Part shown: one piece after another, positions 8,085-17,925 of the stretch
How the letters are laid out: the number at the start of each line of letters is the position of its first letter
Position numbering within the stretch: position 1 is the stretch's first letter
Source of the DNA: Candidatus Chloroploca asiatica
GTDB taxonomy: Bacteria > Chloroflexota > Chloroflexia > Chloroflexales > Chloroflexaceae
Direction of reading: 5' to 3'
NCBI RefSeq assembly: GCF_002532075.1
Contig: NZ_LYXE01000157.1
Coordinates: 102,126-166,125, forward strand
DNA: 64,000 nt
Notes under the pieces: generated by a model
What the model saw: only the letters and a program-made list of their open reading frames with translations
Told to the model about the DNA's origin: nothing
The model's database searches: none
Program-made: the position numbers and the translations under genes

Positions 8085-9884
8085 TTAGCCATTGGTGTTG
8101 ATTGGTACCGTAATCGTAACTTTTGTCCCCTGCCCTGGGGTAGAGGCCAGTTCAGCCGTCCCATTCACCAGGCGGGCACGTTCATCAATATTAAGCAACC
8201 CAAACGAACCACGCTTTTCGTATGAGCGCATAATTTCATTCAGATCAAAGCCAATTCCATCGTCTTGCACGACGGCGATCAGGTTATTGCCATCACGTTG
8301 GAGACGCACCCAGATATGTTTGGCTCGCGCATGCTTGAGCGCATTATTAATTGATTCTTGAATAATATTAAAGAGCGTCCCCTCGGTCTTCGTTTCGAGG
8401 TGAACCTCATCAAGCCCATCAGCCTCAAGCACCAGTTTGGTACCGGTACTATTCTGCTGAAAGCGTTGCAAGTACTGTTCGAGCGTCACTTTGAGGCCCT
8501 GTGTTTCGAGCACTAGGGGGCGCAATTCAAACAGCATCGTACGTACCTCGTAAGTCGTACGTTTGGCCAGGGCACTCAGCTTATCGAGTTCATCGAGTAC
8601 ACGCTCGGGGTCGCGTTCAAGCAACCGCTTGATAAACTCGACATTCATCGTGATCGCCGCAACGGCCTGGGCCGGCCCATCGTGCAGATCACGGGCAAGC
8701 TGATGACGAACTTCCTCTTCTTTCGAAATAAGCTTATTCCGCTCTTCCTGGAGATCGAAGATCAACTGGGCATTATGCAGGGCAATAATGGCGTAATTGA
8801 CCAGGGCAGTCAAGCCAGCGATCTCATCTTCGGCAAACGTTTCCGCCCGCTCGATGGCAAAGACCACAATGCCATAGGTGCGCAAGTTGGCCCGGAGTGG
8901 GATGAGACAGGCATACCGACAGTTCGTCAGGCTATCAAAGAGCAGCAGGTCGGGATCGGGGGTGGCAAGATCAAGAATGTGAGGGTTCGGTTTATGCAAC
9001 GCCTCGGCGAGCCCAGCCGTGACCTTGATCTGCCGCGCCTGATCACTGATGCTCAAACGATGGCTTGCGCCAACATACAGTTCGTCGGGCACCCCCGCCG
9101 AAAGCAGCACCATGCCTGCTGTATAGGGGGTCAGCTTATAACTCTCGCGGAGCGTCACCTCAAGGACTTGCCCATAGTCTACGGTACTCGACAGGGTATA
9201 GGCCACCTCATAGAGCGACCGGCTCTGGGCGCGATACGCATGGGCCTCTTCGAGCGCCTTTTCAGCCTCGTGGCGGGCATTTTGCACACTCACCCGGTTA
9301 TTCTCGCTCCAGCGTTCAGCCAGCCCGGCAGTAATCCAGGGCACAAAGATCAAGGTCAAACCGCGCAAGAAGAGGGCGACATACTCAAGGAACGTTGTCT
9401 CAAGGTCAGCGGCAAAGATCCGCCGCCAGCCGATAAAGGCAGCGATATAGCAGAGGGCAGCGACAATCCCCGAGAGCAAGCTGATAAGCTTTGTCTGGCG
9501 GATGGCCGCATTGATCAATGGGACAAGATAGAGGGGGAAAAAGATGACGATCTGCTCGCCACCAAAAAACATCATCAGAGAGATGAAGCCAATGTCGATG
9601 AGATACGTGAGTTCGAGCCGGGTAGCAAGCGGTGGGATAAAGAGCGCTAGCGTTGCCAGAACGCTCACCGCAACATAGATCCAGAAGACAACAACCAGGG
9701 GAGGACTGGCACTAGAGACAGGCCATACAGGTTGATCAGTGAGAAAGTTGGTAATTAAAAAGAGCAGCAGGATGGTCAACCAGCGGGCGAGCGCATAAAA
9801 ACGCTCGCCCCCAGGCAGGATCCACTGCTTCGTCTGGAGAGGTTGCGAACCAGACATTTCACTCGCTGTTGTGGTGGCCTTCAC
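8085..9884 (-). CDS. Membrane sensor histidine kinase, GAF + HisKA_3 (NarL/DegS type)
   Basis: 599 residues. The N-terminal part has about six transmembrane helices (residues ~30-195), a helical linker rich in Glu/Ala, then a GAF-like domain (about 215-375). The dimerisation motif LARDLHDGPAQ places the phospho-acceptor His at about 401. The ATPase domain has the N-box QESINNALKHA and DDGIGFD and GLLNIDERA motifs. The protein would autophosphorylate and pass phosphate to a LuxR-type response regulator; none is encoded next to it, so the partner is elsewhere. The start codon is GTG at 9884; a later ATG at residue 10 is possible. It is followed on the same strand by the small membrane and PP2C genes. 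Confidence 0.92.
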   Translation of the reverse strand: MKATTTASEMSGSQPLQTKQWILPGGERFYALARWLTILLLFLITNFLTDQPVWPVSSASPPLVVVFWIYVAVSVLATLALFIPPLATRLELTYLIDIGFISLMMFFGGEQIVIFFPLYLVPLINAAIRQTKLISLLSGIVAALCYIAAFIGWRRIFAADLETTFLEYVALFLRGLTLIFVPWITAGLAERWSENNRVSVQNARHEAEKALEEAHAYRAQSRSLYEVAYTLSSTVDYGQVLEVTLRESYKLTPYTAGMVLLSAGVPDELYVGASHRLSISDQARQIKVTAGLAEALHKPNPHILDLATPDPDLLLFDSLTNCRYACLIPLRANLRTYGIVVFAIERAETFAEDEIAGLTALVNYAIIALHNAQLIFDLQEERNKLISKEEEVRHQLARDLHDGPAQAVAAITMNVEFIKRLLERDPERVLDELDKLSALAKRTTYEVRTMLFELRPLVLETQGLKVTLEQYLQRFQQNSTGTKLVLEADGLDEVHLETKTEGTLFNIIQESINNALKHARAKHIWVRLQRDGNNLIAVVQDDGIGFDLNEIMRSYEKRGSFGLLNIDERARLVNGTAELASTPGQGTKVTITVPINTNG

Positions 9885-9962
9885 ATCTAAGAACCATCTT
9901 TATTGACAGAATAGGACGTATATGTGCGGCGCTGGTGCTTGCCCCATATGATGGGTTATGTA

Positions 9963-9995
9963 CTGGTTGTTGGCAGCTTTGCTACCAACAACCGG
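9963..9995. terminator. Hairpin downstream of mdh
   Basis: A GGTTGTTGG arm pairs with CCAACAACC across one mismatch and an inner AGC-TTT-GCT apex. It is between the mdh stop (10047, minus strand) and the sensor kinase start (9884). Confidence 0.6.
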
Positions 9996-10046
9996 CGTTT
10001 CGGAAGACCGTGGAGTATCCAGGCCCCCCCTCTCGTGGCGCAAAGA

Positions 10047-10982
<936 letters not shown>

Positions 10983-11098
10983 TTACTCCTAAACCTCTGC
11001 GCTGAGCGCTCGGATAGCAGATGCCTTGTACCACAACAAGAGCCAAATGATACGTGTGCATTGTAGCACACTGGACGAAAGATCGGGCAACCTGGCGT

Positions 11099-12052
11099 TC
11101 ATCGATGCGAACCGGCGGCAACACGGAGTTTCGTCAGCGTTGCTTCGAGATCATCGGTGAGTGGCGAGACAAATTCGCGCCAGGTGCCATCGCGGGGGTG
11201 GCAGAAACCGAGGCGATGCGCATGCAAAAACTGGCGGTTCAAGCCAAAACTCGAGCGCGAACGCCTCCCGCCGTAGGTCTGGTCACCGAGCACGGGATGG
11301 TTGGTATGCAACATATGCACCCGAATCTGATGAGTGCGCCCGGTCTCCAACTGTGCTTCAAGCAACGTATAATCCCCCAACTCTTCGCGTACACGGTAAT
11401 GGGTACGGGCGTCGCGCCCGGTTGGCCGGTGGGTGACCGTCATACGCAATCGGTCAGATGGGTGACGACCAATGGGGGCATCAATCACGCCTTCATGCTG
11501 TTTGAAGCGCCCTGCTACGACAACCAAATAGATCTTGAGCATCTGACGTGCGCGTTGCTGCTCGGTCAGCGCTTGCATCGCACGATCATGGCGCGCTACC
11601 ACCAGCAACCCTGACGTATCCTGGTCAATGCGATGGACAATGCCCGGGCGGATCCCGCCATTGACCTGCATCTCGGGGTAGCGTGACAGCAAGGCGTTCG
11701 CCAGGGTGCCCCCGGGATGTCCGGGGGCAGGGTGAACAACCATCCCCGCTGGTTTATCGACCACCACAATATCGGCATCTTCGTAGACAATGCACAGCGG
11801 AATAGCCTCGGGTTCCAGGCTTGTTGGCTGCGGTGGCGGTACCGTTACCATCACCCGTTCGCCCCCGCGTAAACTGTGGCTCGCACGCACCATCCGCCCG
11901 TTGACAACCACGCGACCTTCGTCAATCAACTGTTGCACATATGACCGCGACAGATCCGCGACACTCCGCGCCACAAAGCGATCAAGCCGCTCACCAGAGC
12001 CATCAGGAGGGACAAAGAGCTCAAACGAATCAGGCTCTGTGACGTTATCCAT
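11099..12052 (-). CDS. rluD: RluD-type 23S rRNA pseudouridine synthase
   Basis: About 317 residues. An N-terminal S4 domain (GERLDRFVA through VVVNGRMVRASHSL) is followed by the RluA/RluD catalytic domain. The catalytic motif is HRIDQDTSGLLVVA, with the nucleophilic Asp in the second D, preceded by the DIVVVDKPAGMVVHPAPGH stretch. It modifies uridines of 23S rRNA helix 69 by family analogy. The ATG at 12052 has GAGGT 10 nt upstream, formed by the last codons of lspA. An upstream start at 12073 would overlap lspA by 14 nt. The lspA-rluD order is common in bacteria. Confidence 0.93.
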   Translation of the reverse strand: MDNVTEPDSFELFVPPDGSGERLDRFVARSVADLSRSYVQQLIDEGRVVVNGRMVRASHSLRGGERVMVTVPPPQPTSLEPEAIPLCIVYEDADIVVVDKPAGMVVHPAPGHPGGTLANALLSRYPEMQVNGGIRPGIVHRIDQDTSGLLVVARHDRAMQALTEQQRARQMLKIYLVVVAGRFKQHEGVIDAPIGRHPSDRLRMTVTHRPTGRDARTHYRVREELGDYTLLEAQLETGRTHQIRVHMLHTNHPVLGDQTYGGRRSRSSFGLNRQFLHAHRLGFCHPRDGTWREFVSPLTDDLEATLTKLRVAAGSHR

Positions 12053-12059
12053 AGGGCAC

Positions 12060-12626
12060 TTATACCTCAACATCTTTGCTCAATAACTCACCCAGCAGCG
12101 TATCATCACGTGGAGGGGGCAGGGGCGCTGGGGCGGGTTCATCGCCGACAAAGATCAGATAGGTTGCAAGGGTGAGCGTGCCAACGGTAATGGCGCTATC
12201 GGCCAGATTGAAGACCGGCCACCACCCAACACTGATAAAGTCGACCACATACCCAAGACGGATCCGATCCAGCACGTTGCCCAGGGCCCCCCCGACAATC
12301 AGGCCCGTTGCACCTTGAATGAGCCGCCGTTGATTGGGCAGATAGGCGATATAAGCGTAGATCAAGCCACCGGTAATCAGCAGTGATGTCACAATAAAGA
12401 GCGCTGATAAGTTCTGGAAAAGACCAAAGGCCACGCCAGTATTACGGGTATAGATCAGTATCAACCAGTCATCAAACAGATAGAGGCTACGCTGATGGGG
12501 TTCTGGCCCGAGCACATTGACCGCCCAGGCTTTGCTCATCTGATCAAGGACAAAGATACTTACCCCCACAAGCAGTGGAAGCAGCCAGCGTTGCGTCTGG
12601 GTAGATGGAGATACTGATGCTCTCAA
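12060..12626 (-). CDS. lspA: Lipoprotein signal peptidase (signal peptidase II), copy adjacent to rluD
   Basis: 188 residues, four transmembrane helices. It cleaves signal peptides from prolipoproteins after lipidation. Family motifs are intact: D-x-x-S-K near the first helix, NTGVAFGLF, the first catalytic Asp in GNVLDRIRLGYVVDF, and the second in FNLADSAI. It has a short acidic/Pro-rich C-terminal tail (GDEPAPAPLPPPRDD). It lies 7 bp downstream of a second complete lspA, and its stop overlaps the Shine-Dalgarno region of rluD, so translation is likely coupled. Confidence 0.93.
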   Translation of the reverse strand: MRASVSPSTQTQRWLLPLLVGVSIFVLDQMSKAWAVNVLGPEPHQRSLYLFDDWLILIYTRNTGVAFGLFQNLSALFIVTSLLITGGLIYAYIAYLPNQRRLIQGATGLIVGGALGNVLDRIRLGYVVDFISVGWWPVFNLADSAITVGTLTLATYLIFVGDEPAPAPLPPPRDDTLLGELLSKDVEV

Positions 12627-12633
12627 GGTTGTC

Positions 12634-13152
12634 TCACTGACTGGTCAACGTCTCATGCTTGCGTGCACGGCGCTCGGCCAGATCTTCACGCAAAAACTGG
12701 TAGATGAGCAGCACTGCCCCGATGGTGATCGCACTGTCGGCCACATTGAAGATCGGGAACCACCCAACACTGATGAAATCGACCACATACCCGAGCCTGA
12801 TACGATCAATCAGGTTGCCAAAGGCCCCCCCCATAATCAAGCCCATGCTCGCCTGAATAAGGGGCTGGTGATGATCGAGATGGGCGGTATAAAAATAGAT
12901 CGCCCCGGCAACAATGCAGAGAGCCGCGATGGTGAGTAGTTCGGGGTGCCCCTGAAACATGCTGAACGCAACCCCGGTGTTATGTGAATAGACGAGGCGA
13001 ATCCATCCACCAGGTAGGGTGATCGACCGCGCCATGGTCTCGGGGCCAAGGGTTTGCACAACCCACCACTTGGTCGCCTGGTCAAGCAAGAGAAAGGTGC
13101 TTGCGATGGCGAGCGGTACGGCCCATATACGAATAGTGTGCGAACGCTGCAC
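12634..13152 (-). CDS. lspA: Lipoprotein signal peptidase (signal peptidase II), tandem paralogue
   Basis: 172 residues from the GTG at 13152, which has AGGAG 7 nt upstream; a longer GTG start at 13185 lacks a Shine-Dalgarno. Four helices and all LspA signatures are present: DQATKWW, NTGVAFSMF, GNLIDRIRLGYVVDF and FNVADSAI, so both catalytic aspartates remain. It is first in a three-gene lspA-lspA-rluD unit. The two copies share the long core segment (LGYVVDFISVGW) but differ in the N-terminus and C-terminal tail, which indicates an old tandem duplication rather than a recent one. Confidence 0.93.
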   Translation of the reverse strand: MQRSHTIRIWAVPLAIASTFLLLDQATKWWVVQTLGPETMARSITLPGGWIRLVYSHNTGVAFSMFQGHPELLTIAALCIVAGAIYFYTAHLDHHQPLIQASMGLIMGGAFGNLIDRIRLGYVVDFISVGWFPIFNVADSAITIGAVLLIYQFLREDLAERRARKHETLTSQ

Positions 13153-13203
13153 AGATACGCTCCTTTGAAGAGTTGGGAATCTCACAAAAAGATAGCCTCT
13201 GTT

Positions 13204-13215
13204 CCATTATAATGG
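13204..13215. promoter_or_regulatory. Palindromic -10 shared by divergent promoters
   Basis: The 12-bp palindrome CCATTATAATGG contains TATAAT on both strands (plus 13208-13213, minus 13211-13206). It sits in the divergent gap between lspA (start 13152) and the GT-C-like gene (start 13306). Good -35 boxes are not obvious. Confidence 0.5.
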
Positions 13216-13305
13216 ATTATGCGCGTTTTTTGGAGATCTGTCAGGGTCTGTGGGTGCGTAGATTGTCACGAGTCGTTTTGGTGTAGCCATTAAGGTTTTG
13301 CTTGC

Positions 13306-15276
13306 ATGCATATGTCGTACATTTCTCTCGTATGGCTGATTATTGCGCTGATGATGACTGGTTTTATGGTCTTGGTCTTACCCGGACTGGCGTTGCTGGC
13401 TCTTTTCGATCGACCTGAACGTCGCCGTTCCTGGTTTGAACAGCTTAGTCTGGCGATTGGGATCAGTCTGGCGTGGCTGCCTGTCTGGCTGCTCTGGACA
13501 GATATGCTTGGATGGCACCTCGGAGCAATGAATGTCTGGCTGCCAGCCTTGCTCAGTGTTGTTGTGCTGGTCTGGCACGGACGCCATCAACGCCGACCTA
13601 ACTCCTCGCCCCTTCCTTTGGATAGCTACGACATAGCACTTGGAGCCTTGTTCTTGCTCATTGTTGTCGTCCGCCTGGCGATCGTTGCGCCCCTTGAGGC
13701 TCCGATGTGGGGTGATGCGTACCATCATACGATGATCGCTCAGCTGATTATTGACAATGGAGGCCTCTTCCGCTCGTGGGAACCATATGCCCCGTATCAG
13801 ACGTTCACGGTGCAGTTTGGCTTTCCTGCCATGGTCGCAGGGTTTCCCTGGGTTACTGGTATATCAACTGTTGAGGCGGTGCTTGTCACGGGTCAGTTGC
13901 TGAATGCCGCAGCAGCCCTGGTCTTGTATCCCCTGGCCGTCCGGTTGGCTGATGGACGCCGGGTCGCGGGTCTGGTCGCGGTGTTGGTCGCTGGTCTATT
14001 GACGGTCGTGCCAAGCTTCTATGTCAACTGGGGGCGGTATGCTCAACTTGCTGGGCAGGTCATCTTACCTATTGCTATGGTGTTGACCTGGGAGATGTTT
14101 GCTGCGCCACGACCTCCGTGGCGTAGTGCTGGCCTCTTGGGGTTGGTTGTGGCTGGGATGACGCTGAGCTATTATCGTATGGGGTTTTTCTATGCCGCGT
14201 TTATCGTGGTACTCGTGCTCTGCTGGGTTCTACCGCATTGGCGTACGAAGCGCTCTACCTGGCTACAGGCCTTGCCACCACTGATTCTGGCGGCTCTGGT
14301 TGCCGCCGGACTGTTGCTGCCATGGGTCTTTCGGGTCACCAATAGCCTTCTTGCTGATATGGTGTCTGTAGCGTCAACCACAGGTGTGCCTACGAGTTTT
14401 GTCTGGCATGATTACCAGAACTGGCAAGAAGTGACAACGTATATTGCCCCGCTCTTGCTCTGGATGAGCGGGTTGGCTGTGGCCTGGGCACTGGTGCGTC
14501 GGGCGTGGATGATCGTGGGTCTTGTGCTCTGGATCGGTTTACTGGTTTTGTATTTTGCTGGGACGCTGGTTGGTCTCCCCGGGGCTGTGATGTTGCAAAG
14601 CTTCTCGGTCATGATTGCAATCTATATGCCTGTCGCTCTGCTCTGTGGATGGTTAGCCGCCGAGATGATCGCTTTCTTACCGACACCTCGCCTCAAAGCG
14701 GTTCTGCCCCTTATTGCTGTAGTGCTGCTCGCTGCTTGGGGAGCGTTGCAGCAACGCCACATAGTTGACCCGTTCTATGCTATCGTCACGCAACCCGATA
14801 TGAAGGCAATGGACTGGATTAAGCGGAATACGAAGCCAACCGATCTCTTTCTTGTGCAAGGCTTTACGATCTTTCAGGGAACGTCGGCGGTGGGGGCTGA
14901 TGCCGGTTGGTGGATTCCATTGCTGACAGGCAGACAAAATACGATGCCACCGCAGTATCCAATGTTGAGTGAACGGCCTGACCCACCCGATTATACCCAG
15001 CGTGTGGTTGATCTTGTGCTGTTGATGGAGGCTCGGCCCCTGGATGATGCAGAGGTCATCGATCAGCTGTGTGCATGGGGTGTCACCTATGCCTATTATG
15101 GTCAACGGCAGGGGCAAGCTGGTTTTGGCGCTGAACCGCTCTTTCGGCTTGATGATCTGCACGCTAGTCCGTATTTTACCCTGATGCATACGCAGGATGA
15201 GGTCGCGATTTTTGCTTTTGATCAAGCGGTGTGCTCCTCACGCGAAGGGCGATCGGTGCGCAGGCCTGCATTATGA
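13306..15276 (+). CDS. GT-C-like polytopic membrane protein (DUF6541-like), probable glycosyltransferase
   Basis: 656 residues with around a dozen transmembrane helices and a soluble C-terminal domain from about residue 500. An acidic motif (MWGDAYHHTM) lies in the first large extracytoplasmic loop, and a WGRYAQLAGQ motif follows a later helix. The same layout (D-x-x-HH and WGRYTQL) occurs in the gene at 25472-27508, so the two are paralogues. The architecture is that of GT-C enzymes that transfer sugars from polyprenyl carriers outside the membrane. It overlaps the following gene by the tetranucleotide ATGA, so it is coupled to a heparinase-like protein, which suggests surface polysaccharide work. 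The exact reaction is unknown. Confidence 0.7.
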   Translation: MHMSYISLVWLIIALMMTGFMVLVLPGLALLALFDRPERRRSWFEQLSLAIGISLAWLPVWLLWTDMLGWHLGAMNVWLPALLSVVVLVWHGRHQRRPNSSPLPLDSYDIALGALFLLIVVVRLAIVAPLEAPMWGDAYHHTMIAQLIIDNGGLFRSWEPYAPYQTFTVQFGFPAMVAGFPWVTGISTVEAVLVTGQLLNAAAALVLYPLAVRLADGRRVAGLVAVLVAGLLTVVPSFYVNWGRYAQLAGQVILPIAMVLTWEMFAAPRPPWRSAGLLGLVVAGMTLSYYRMGFFYAAFIVVLVLCWVLPHWRTKRSTWLQALPPLILAALVAAGLLLPWVFRVTNSLLADMVSVASTTGVPTSFVWHDYQNWQEVTTYIAPLLLWMSGLAVAWALVRRAWMIVGLVLWIGLLVLYFAGTLVGLPGAVMLQSFSVMIAIYMPVALLCGWLAAEMIAFLPTPRLKAVLPLIAVVLLAAWGALQQRHIVDPFYAIVTQPDMKAMDWIKRNTKPTDLFLVQGFTIFQGTSAVGADAGWWIPLLTGRQNTMPPQYPMLSERPDPPDYTQRVVDLVLLMEARPLDDAEVIDQLCAWGVTYAYYGQRQGQAGFGAEPLFRLDDLHASPYFTLMHTQDEVAIFAFDQAVCSSREGRSVRRPAL

Positions 15277-17744
15277 TGCAACGCACTTCTTCGTTTGTGA
15301 GGCTGCTTGTCCGCCTCGTGCTGCCGCTTGTCTGGTTCGAGAGCATTGCCCGCGTAGCGGATCAACCGGGGCCAGAGTCAACCATCTTTCGTGTGCTCTT
15401 TCTTGGTGGGGTGCTCGCTGCCGCGGTGGCTGGTCAACCTGTCTGCGAAAGGGGGCGGCGTTGGCGCCTGCCCTGGCCCGGCGTTATGCTTGTTGTCACG
15501 AGTCTGGTGGCCGGAGGCTTCTATTATGTGACACAGCATACAGTGGCGGCATGGGTGCTCACCTTAACTGGATGGGTGCTCGCGCTCTGGTTGTATGACG
15601 TGTTGATCGTTCGTCGGTCACGTGTCATTCGGGTCAGCATTGCCACAGCGCTGGCAAGCATAACTGCGGGGGCAACGGTCGCCCTTGCCTTGCTGGAGAG
15701 CCGCTTCAGTGAAGAGGAGTTTTTTGTAGCGCTGGCCGGTCTTAGTATGGCCGGTGGTTGGATGTTGACCCTCAGGGCCTATCAAGGGTTGTCTAGGTTG
15801 GTTGTAACCCATCACGTAGATGAAGAGGCAGTTGATCTGGGTGCCTTGGCAACGTGGTCTGCGAGGCTTCGCCAGGGTGGGCTGAGGCTAGCAATCAAGC
15901 GACGATGGGTGGCTGCTAGCCTTGGTTTGAGCGTGCTTGTTGCGATGGTCGCTCTCGTACGGGCCTATCAACAAAGCTTTTTTCCAGTTCCACCGGCGCC
16001 TTATCCTGGGATCAGTGCCGAACAGCCAGTGCTCTGTGGGCAGATCGCTCCCGCAGGGCAGACCTACACCGGGCAAGAGGTGTTTGCCCAGATGCTTGCC
16101 CTGGTTGAGGCGCATCCGCAAAAAGGGCCGCCCGAATATGGCATGCTAGCGCTGGGTAGTGGTGACCCCGCATGGATCGAGCTGTTTCGCACATCGCTCT
16201 TGGCTGAAATGAGCGCGGGGCGTTTTACTGAACCAGCCAACAGTGTCAAGATCGGACAATGGTACGCAGCCCAACGGGTCTATTATTATGTCCATATGCG
16301 TGAAAGGTATCCGGAACTTTTCAGCAGCGATGAGGATGCAGCCATTCAGACCTGGTTTGCTTCCATCAATCAGCGTACCCTGACCGTCGAATGGGTTGAC
16401 TGGCTCTATGCGCTGGCACTTGCGTACTGGCCTGCTGGCCCCTATGAAAACCAGGAAAATGGCGCTGGCCTGCTGGCCCTGCTTGCGGCAACCGGACTGG
16501 GTGATCCGGCGCTTGTCGAGGCCGGGCAGCAGTACCTTGACCAACGGCCTCGTGGGTGGGAAGGGCGCACGCGTAACTCTGATGATACGTACTACTATCA
16601 GAGTGAATGGGTCACAAATGCCTATTTTCAGGCACTCCGAGATGGTACTATCCCTGCTGAAGAGGTACGCCAGTCTTTCGAATGGTTGCTGCTGCAGATG
16701 GTTCCTGATGGTCGTCCAGTTTCGTACAACAATCCTTACCCGATCACCCGTGAGGGTGCCCTGGCGTTGGGCGCAACCCTGTTGAACGATCCCCGCTATT
16801 TGTGGGCAGCAGGGCGAACAGCAATGAGCGAGGCGCGCTTTTTTGACTTCATCGTCGCCCAGCCTGGTGTGAACGAGGCGCTGCCGCTGATTGCACAATC
16901 ACCAACAGAAGGGTCTTGTCTGATCTACGGTGATACGGGCACCCCCATTCGGGTTGGGCCTCTGGCTCCCGACAAAATTGTCTTTCGTGACAGCTGGGAG
17001 CAAGATGCAACCTATGTCATGCTCAATTTACGTTTTACAGGCTGGCATCGGTATAAAGCCACCAATACCATCACCCTGGCCTATTATCAGGGCGATCTGA
17101 TTGCTGATCAGCTTGAGGCGCACTATGTGCCGTGGTTGCCTCGTGGCCGCAGCTTATTACGCGACAAGCGCATTCCGCGTGAGCATGTGAGTGGCCTTGT
17201 GGTACGCCAGAGTGGCATCAACGCTGTGCAAGCCCTATTGAGTGGCATTGGGAGTAGATGGGCCCAGGATCCGCCGTTCTTTGCCGAGGTTGACCAGTTT
17301 ACAACTGATGAACAGTGTACGGTGAGCACAACGAGCCTTGCTGATTGGCGCGGATGGGATCACCACCGTACGATACGTTTCTGTGTAGGGGAACCCACGC
17401 TTATTGTTGATGAAGCACAAGGTGCGCGTGGTGACGAGGCGGCCCTGATGTGGAATTTGGCCACTCTAGGGACACATCAGGCCGGACGGATCAGGCTCAC
17501 GGAACATGCCGAACTCGTTCTGATCCCGCTGGACCGTGCGAGGATTGAACATGACGGCCCACAACGCATCATGGTGCAAAGCAATGGCCCGACGTTACGC
17601 TCAGTCGCCGTTCTGCTAACGGGATCATGGGTAGGGGCCACCGTTGATCCAGGGCCAGACAATGCGGCTACCAGTGTGCGGATCACTGGCACGGCAGGAA
17701 CGCTTGAGTTGCCTACCTTTGCCAAAGCACTAGTGTCTCCTTGA
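15273..17744 (+). CDS. Membrane protein with heparinase II/III-like extracytoplasmic domain
   Basis: 823 residues. About six N-terminal transmembrane helices (residues ~5-240) precede a large soluble part. The first half (about 260-580) is helical with repeated aromatic motifs, like the alpha/alpha toroid of polysaccharide lyases. The second half (about 600-820) is beta-rich. A segment near 600-630 (FRDSWEQDATYV onward, with WHRYKATNTI) resembles the sandwich entry of heparinase II/III-like lyases. The start ATG at 15273 overlaps the previous stop (ATGA). A strong promoter for nadA begins at its stop codon. It may trim or modify a glycan made by the partner protein; this is inference from fold resemblance and coupling. 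Confidence 0.55.
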   Translation: MMQRTSSFVRLLVRLVLPLVWFESIARVADQPGPESTIFRVLFLGGVLAAAVAGQPVCERGRRWRLPWPGVMLVVTSLVAGGFYYVTQHTVAAWVLTLTGWVLALWLYDVLIVRRSRVIRVSIATALASITAGATVALALLESRFSEEEFFVALAGLSMAGGWMLTLRAYQGLSRLVVTHHVDEEAVDLGALATWSARLRQGGLRLAIKRRWVAASLGLSVLVAMVALVRAYQQSFFPVPPAPYPGISAEQPVLCGQIAPAGQTYTGQEVFAQMLALVEAHPQKGPPEYGMLALGSGDPAWIELFRTSLLAEMSAGRFTEPANSVKIGQWYAAQRVYYYVHMRERYPELFSSDEDAAIQTWFASINQRTLTVEWVDWLYALALAYWPAGPYENQENGAGLLALLAATGLGDPALVEAGQQYLDQRPRGWEGRTRNSDDTYYYQSEWVTNAYFQALRDGTIPAEEVRQSFEWLLLQMVPDGRPVSYNNPYPITREGALALGATLLNDPRYLWAAGRTAMSEARFFDFIVAQPGVNEALPLIAQSPTEGSCLIYGDTGTPIRVGPLAPDKIVFRDSWEQDATYVMLNLRFTGWHRYKATNTITLAYYQGDLIADQLEAHYVPWLPRGRSLLRDKRIPREHVSGLVVRQSGINAVQALLSGIGSRWAQDPPFFAEVDQFTTDEQCTVSTTSLADWRGWDHHRTIRFCVGEPTLIVDEAQGARGDEAALMWNLATLGTHQAGRIRLTEHAELVLIPLDRARIEHDGPQRIMVQSNGPTLRSVAVLLTGSWVGATVDPGPDNAATSVRITGTAGTLELPTFAKALVSP

Positions 17745-17770
17745 CAATAGCCTCACTCAGGGCGTATACT
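17741..17770 (+). promoter_or_regulatory. Promoter of nadAB
   Basis: TTGACA at 17741-17746 and TATACT at 17765-17770, separated by 18 bp. The -35 box overlaps the stop codon of the preceding gene. Transcription would start near 17777, leaving a leader of about 150 nt before nadA. Confidence 0.75.
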
Positions 17771-17793
17771 AGTGTCAGATCTACAACAGGCCG

Positions 17794-17893
17794 TGCGACC
17801 GTTTTTGCTACGGGCTGTTAGTGTCGATATGACAATACCCCGTTCGGTCGCATGGCTCTTTTTGTCGGTGTAGATAGTGTTTAATGTACACTA
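17794..17893 (+). promoter_or_regulatory. Structured nadA leader with an operator-like inverted repeat
   Basis: TGCGACCG (17794-17801) can pair with CGGTCGCA (17845-17852), closing a domain that itself contains shorter inverted repeats. Nearer the gene, TAGTGT (17875-17880) and ACACTA (17888-17893) form a perfect inverted repeat with a 7-nt centre. The position fits regulation of NAD synthesis either by an RNA element or by a repressor of the NiaR/NrtR kind, but the sequence alone cannot decide between them. Confidence 0.4.
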
Positions 17894-17925
17894 ATAAGTA
17901 CGTGTTAAGCAAGGGAGGTTCCGAG

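Noticed and set aside
17794..17893. Known NAD+-I riboswitch
   Set aside because: I could not match its conserved core; only generic pairing is seen, so it is reported as a structured leader.
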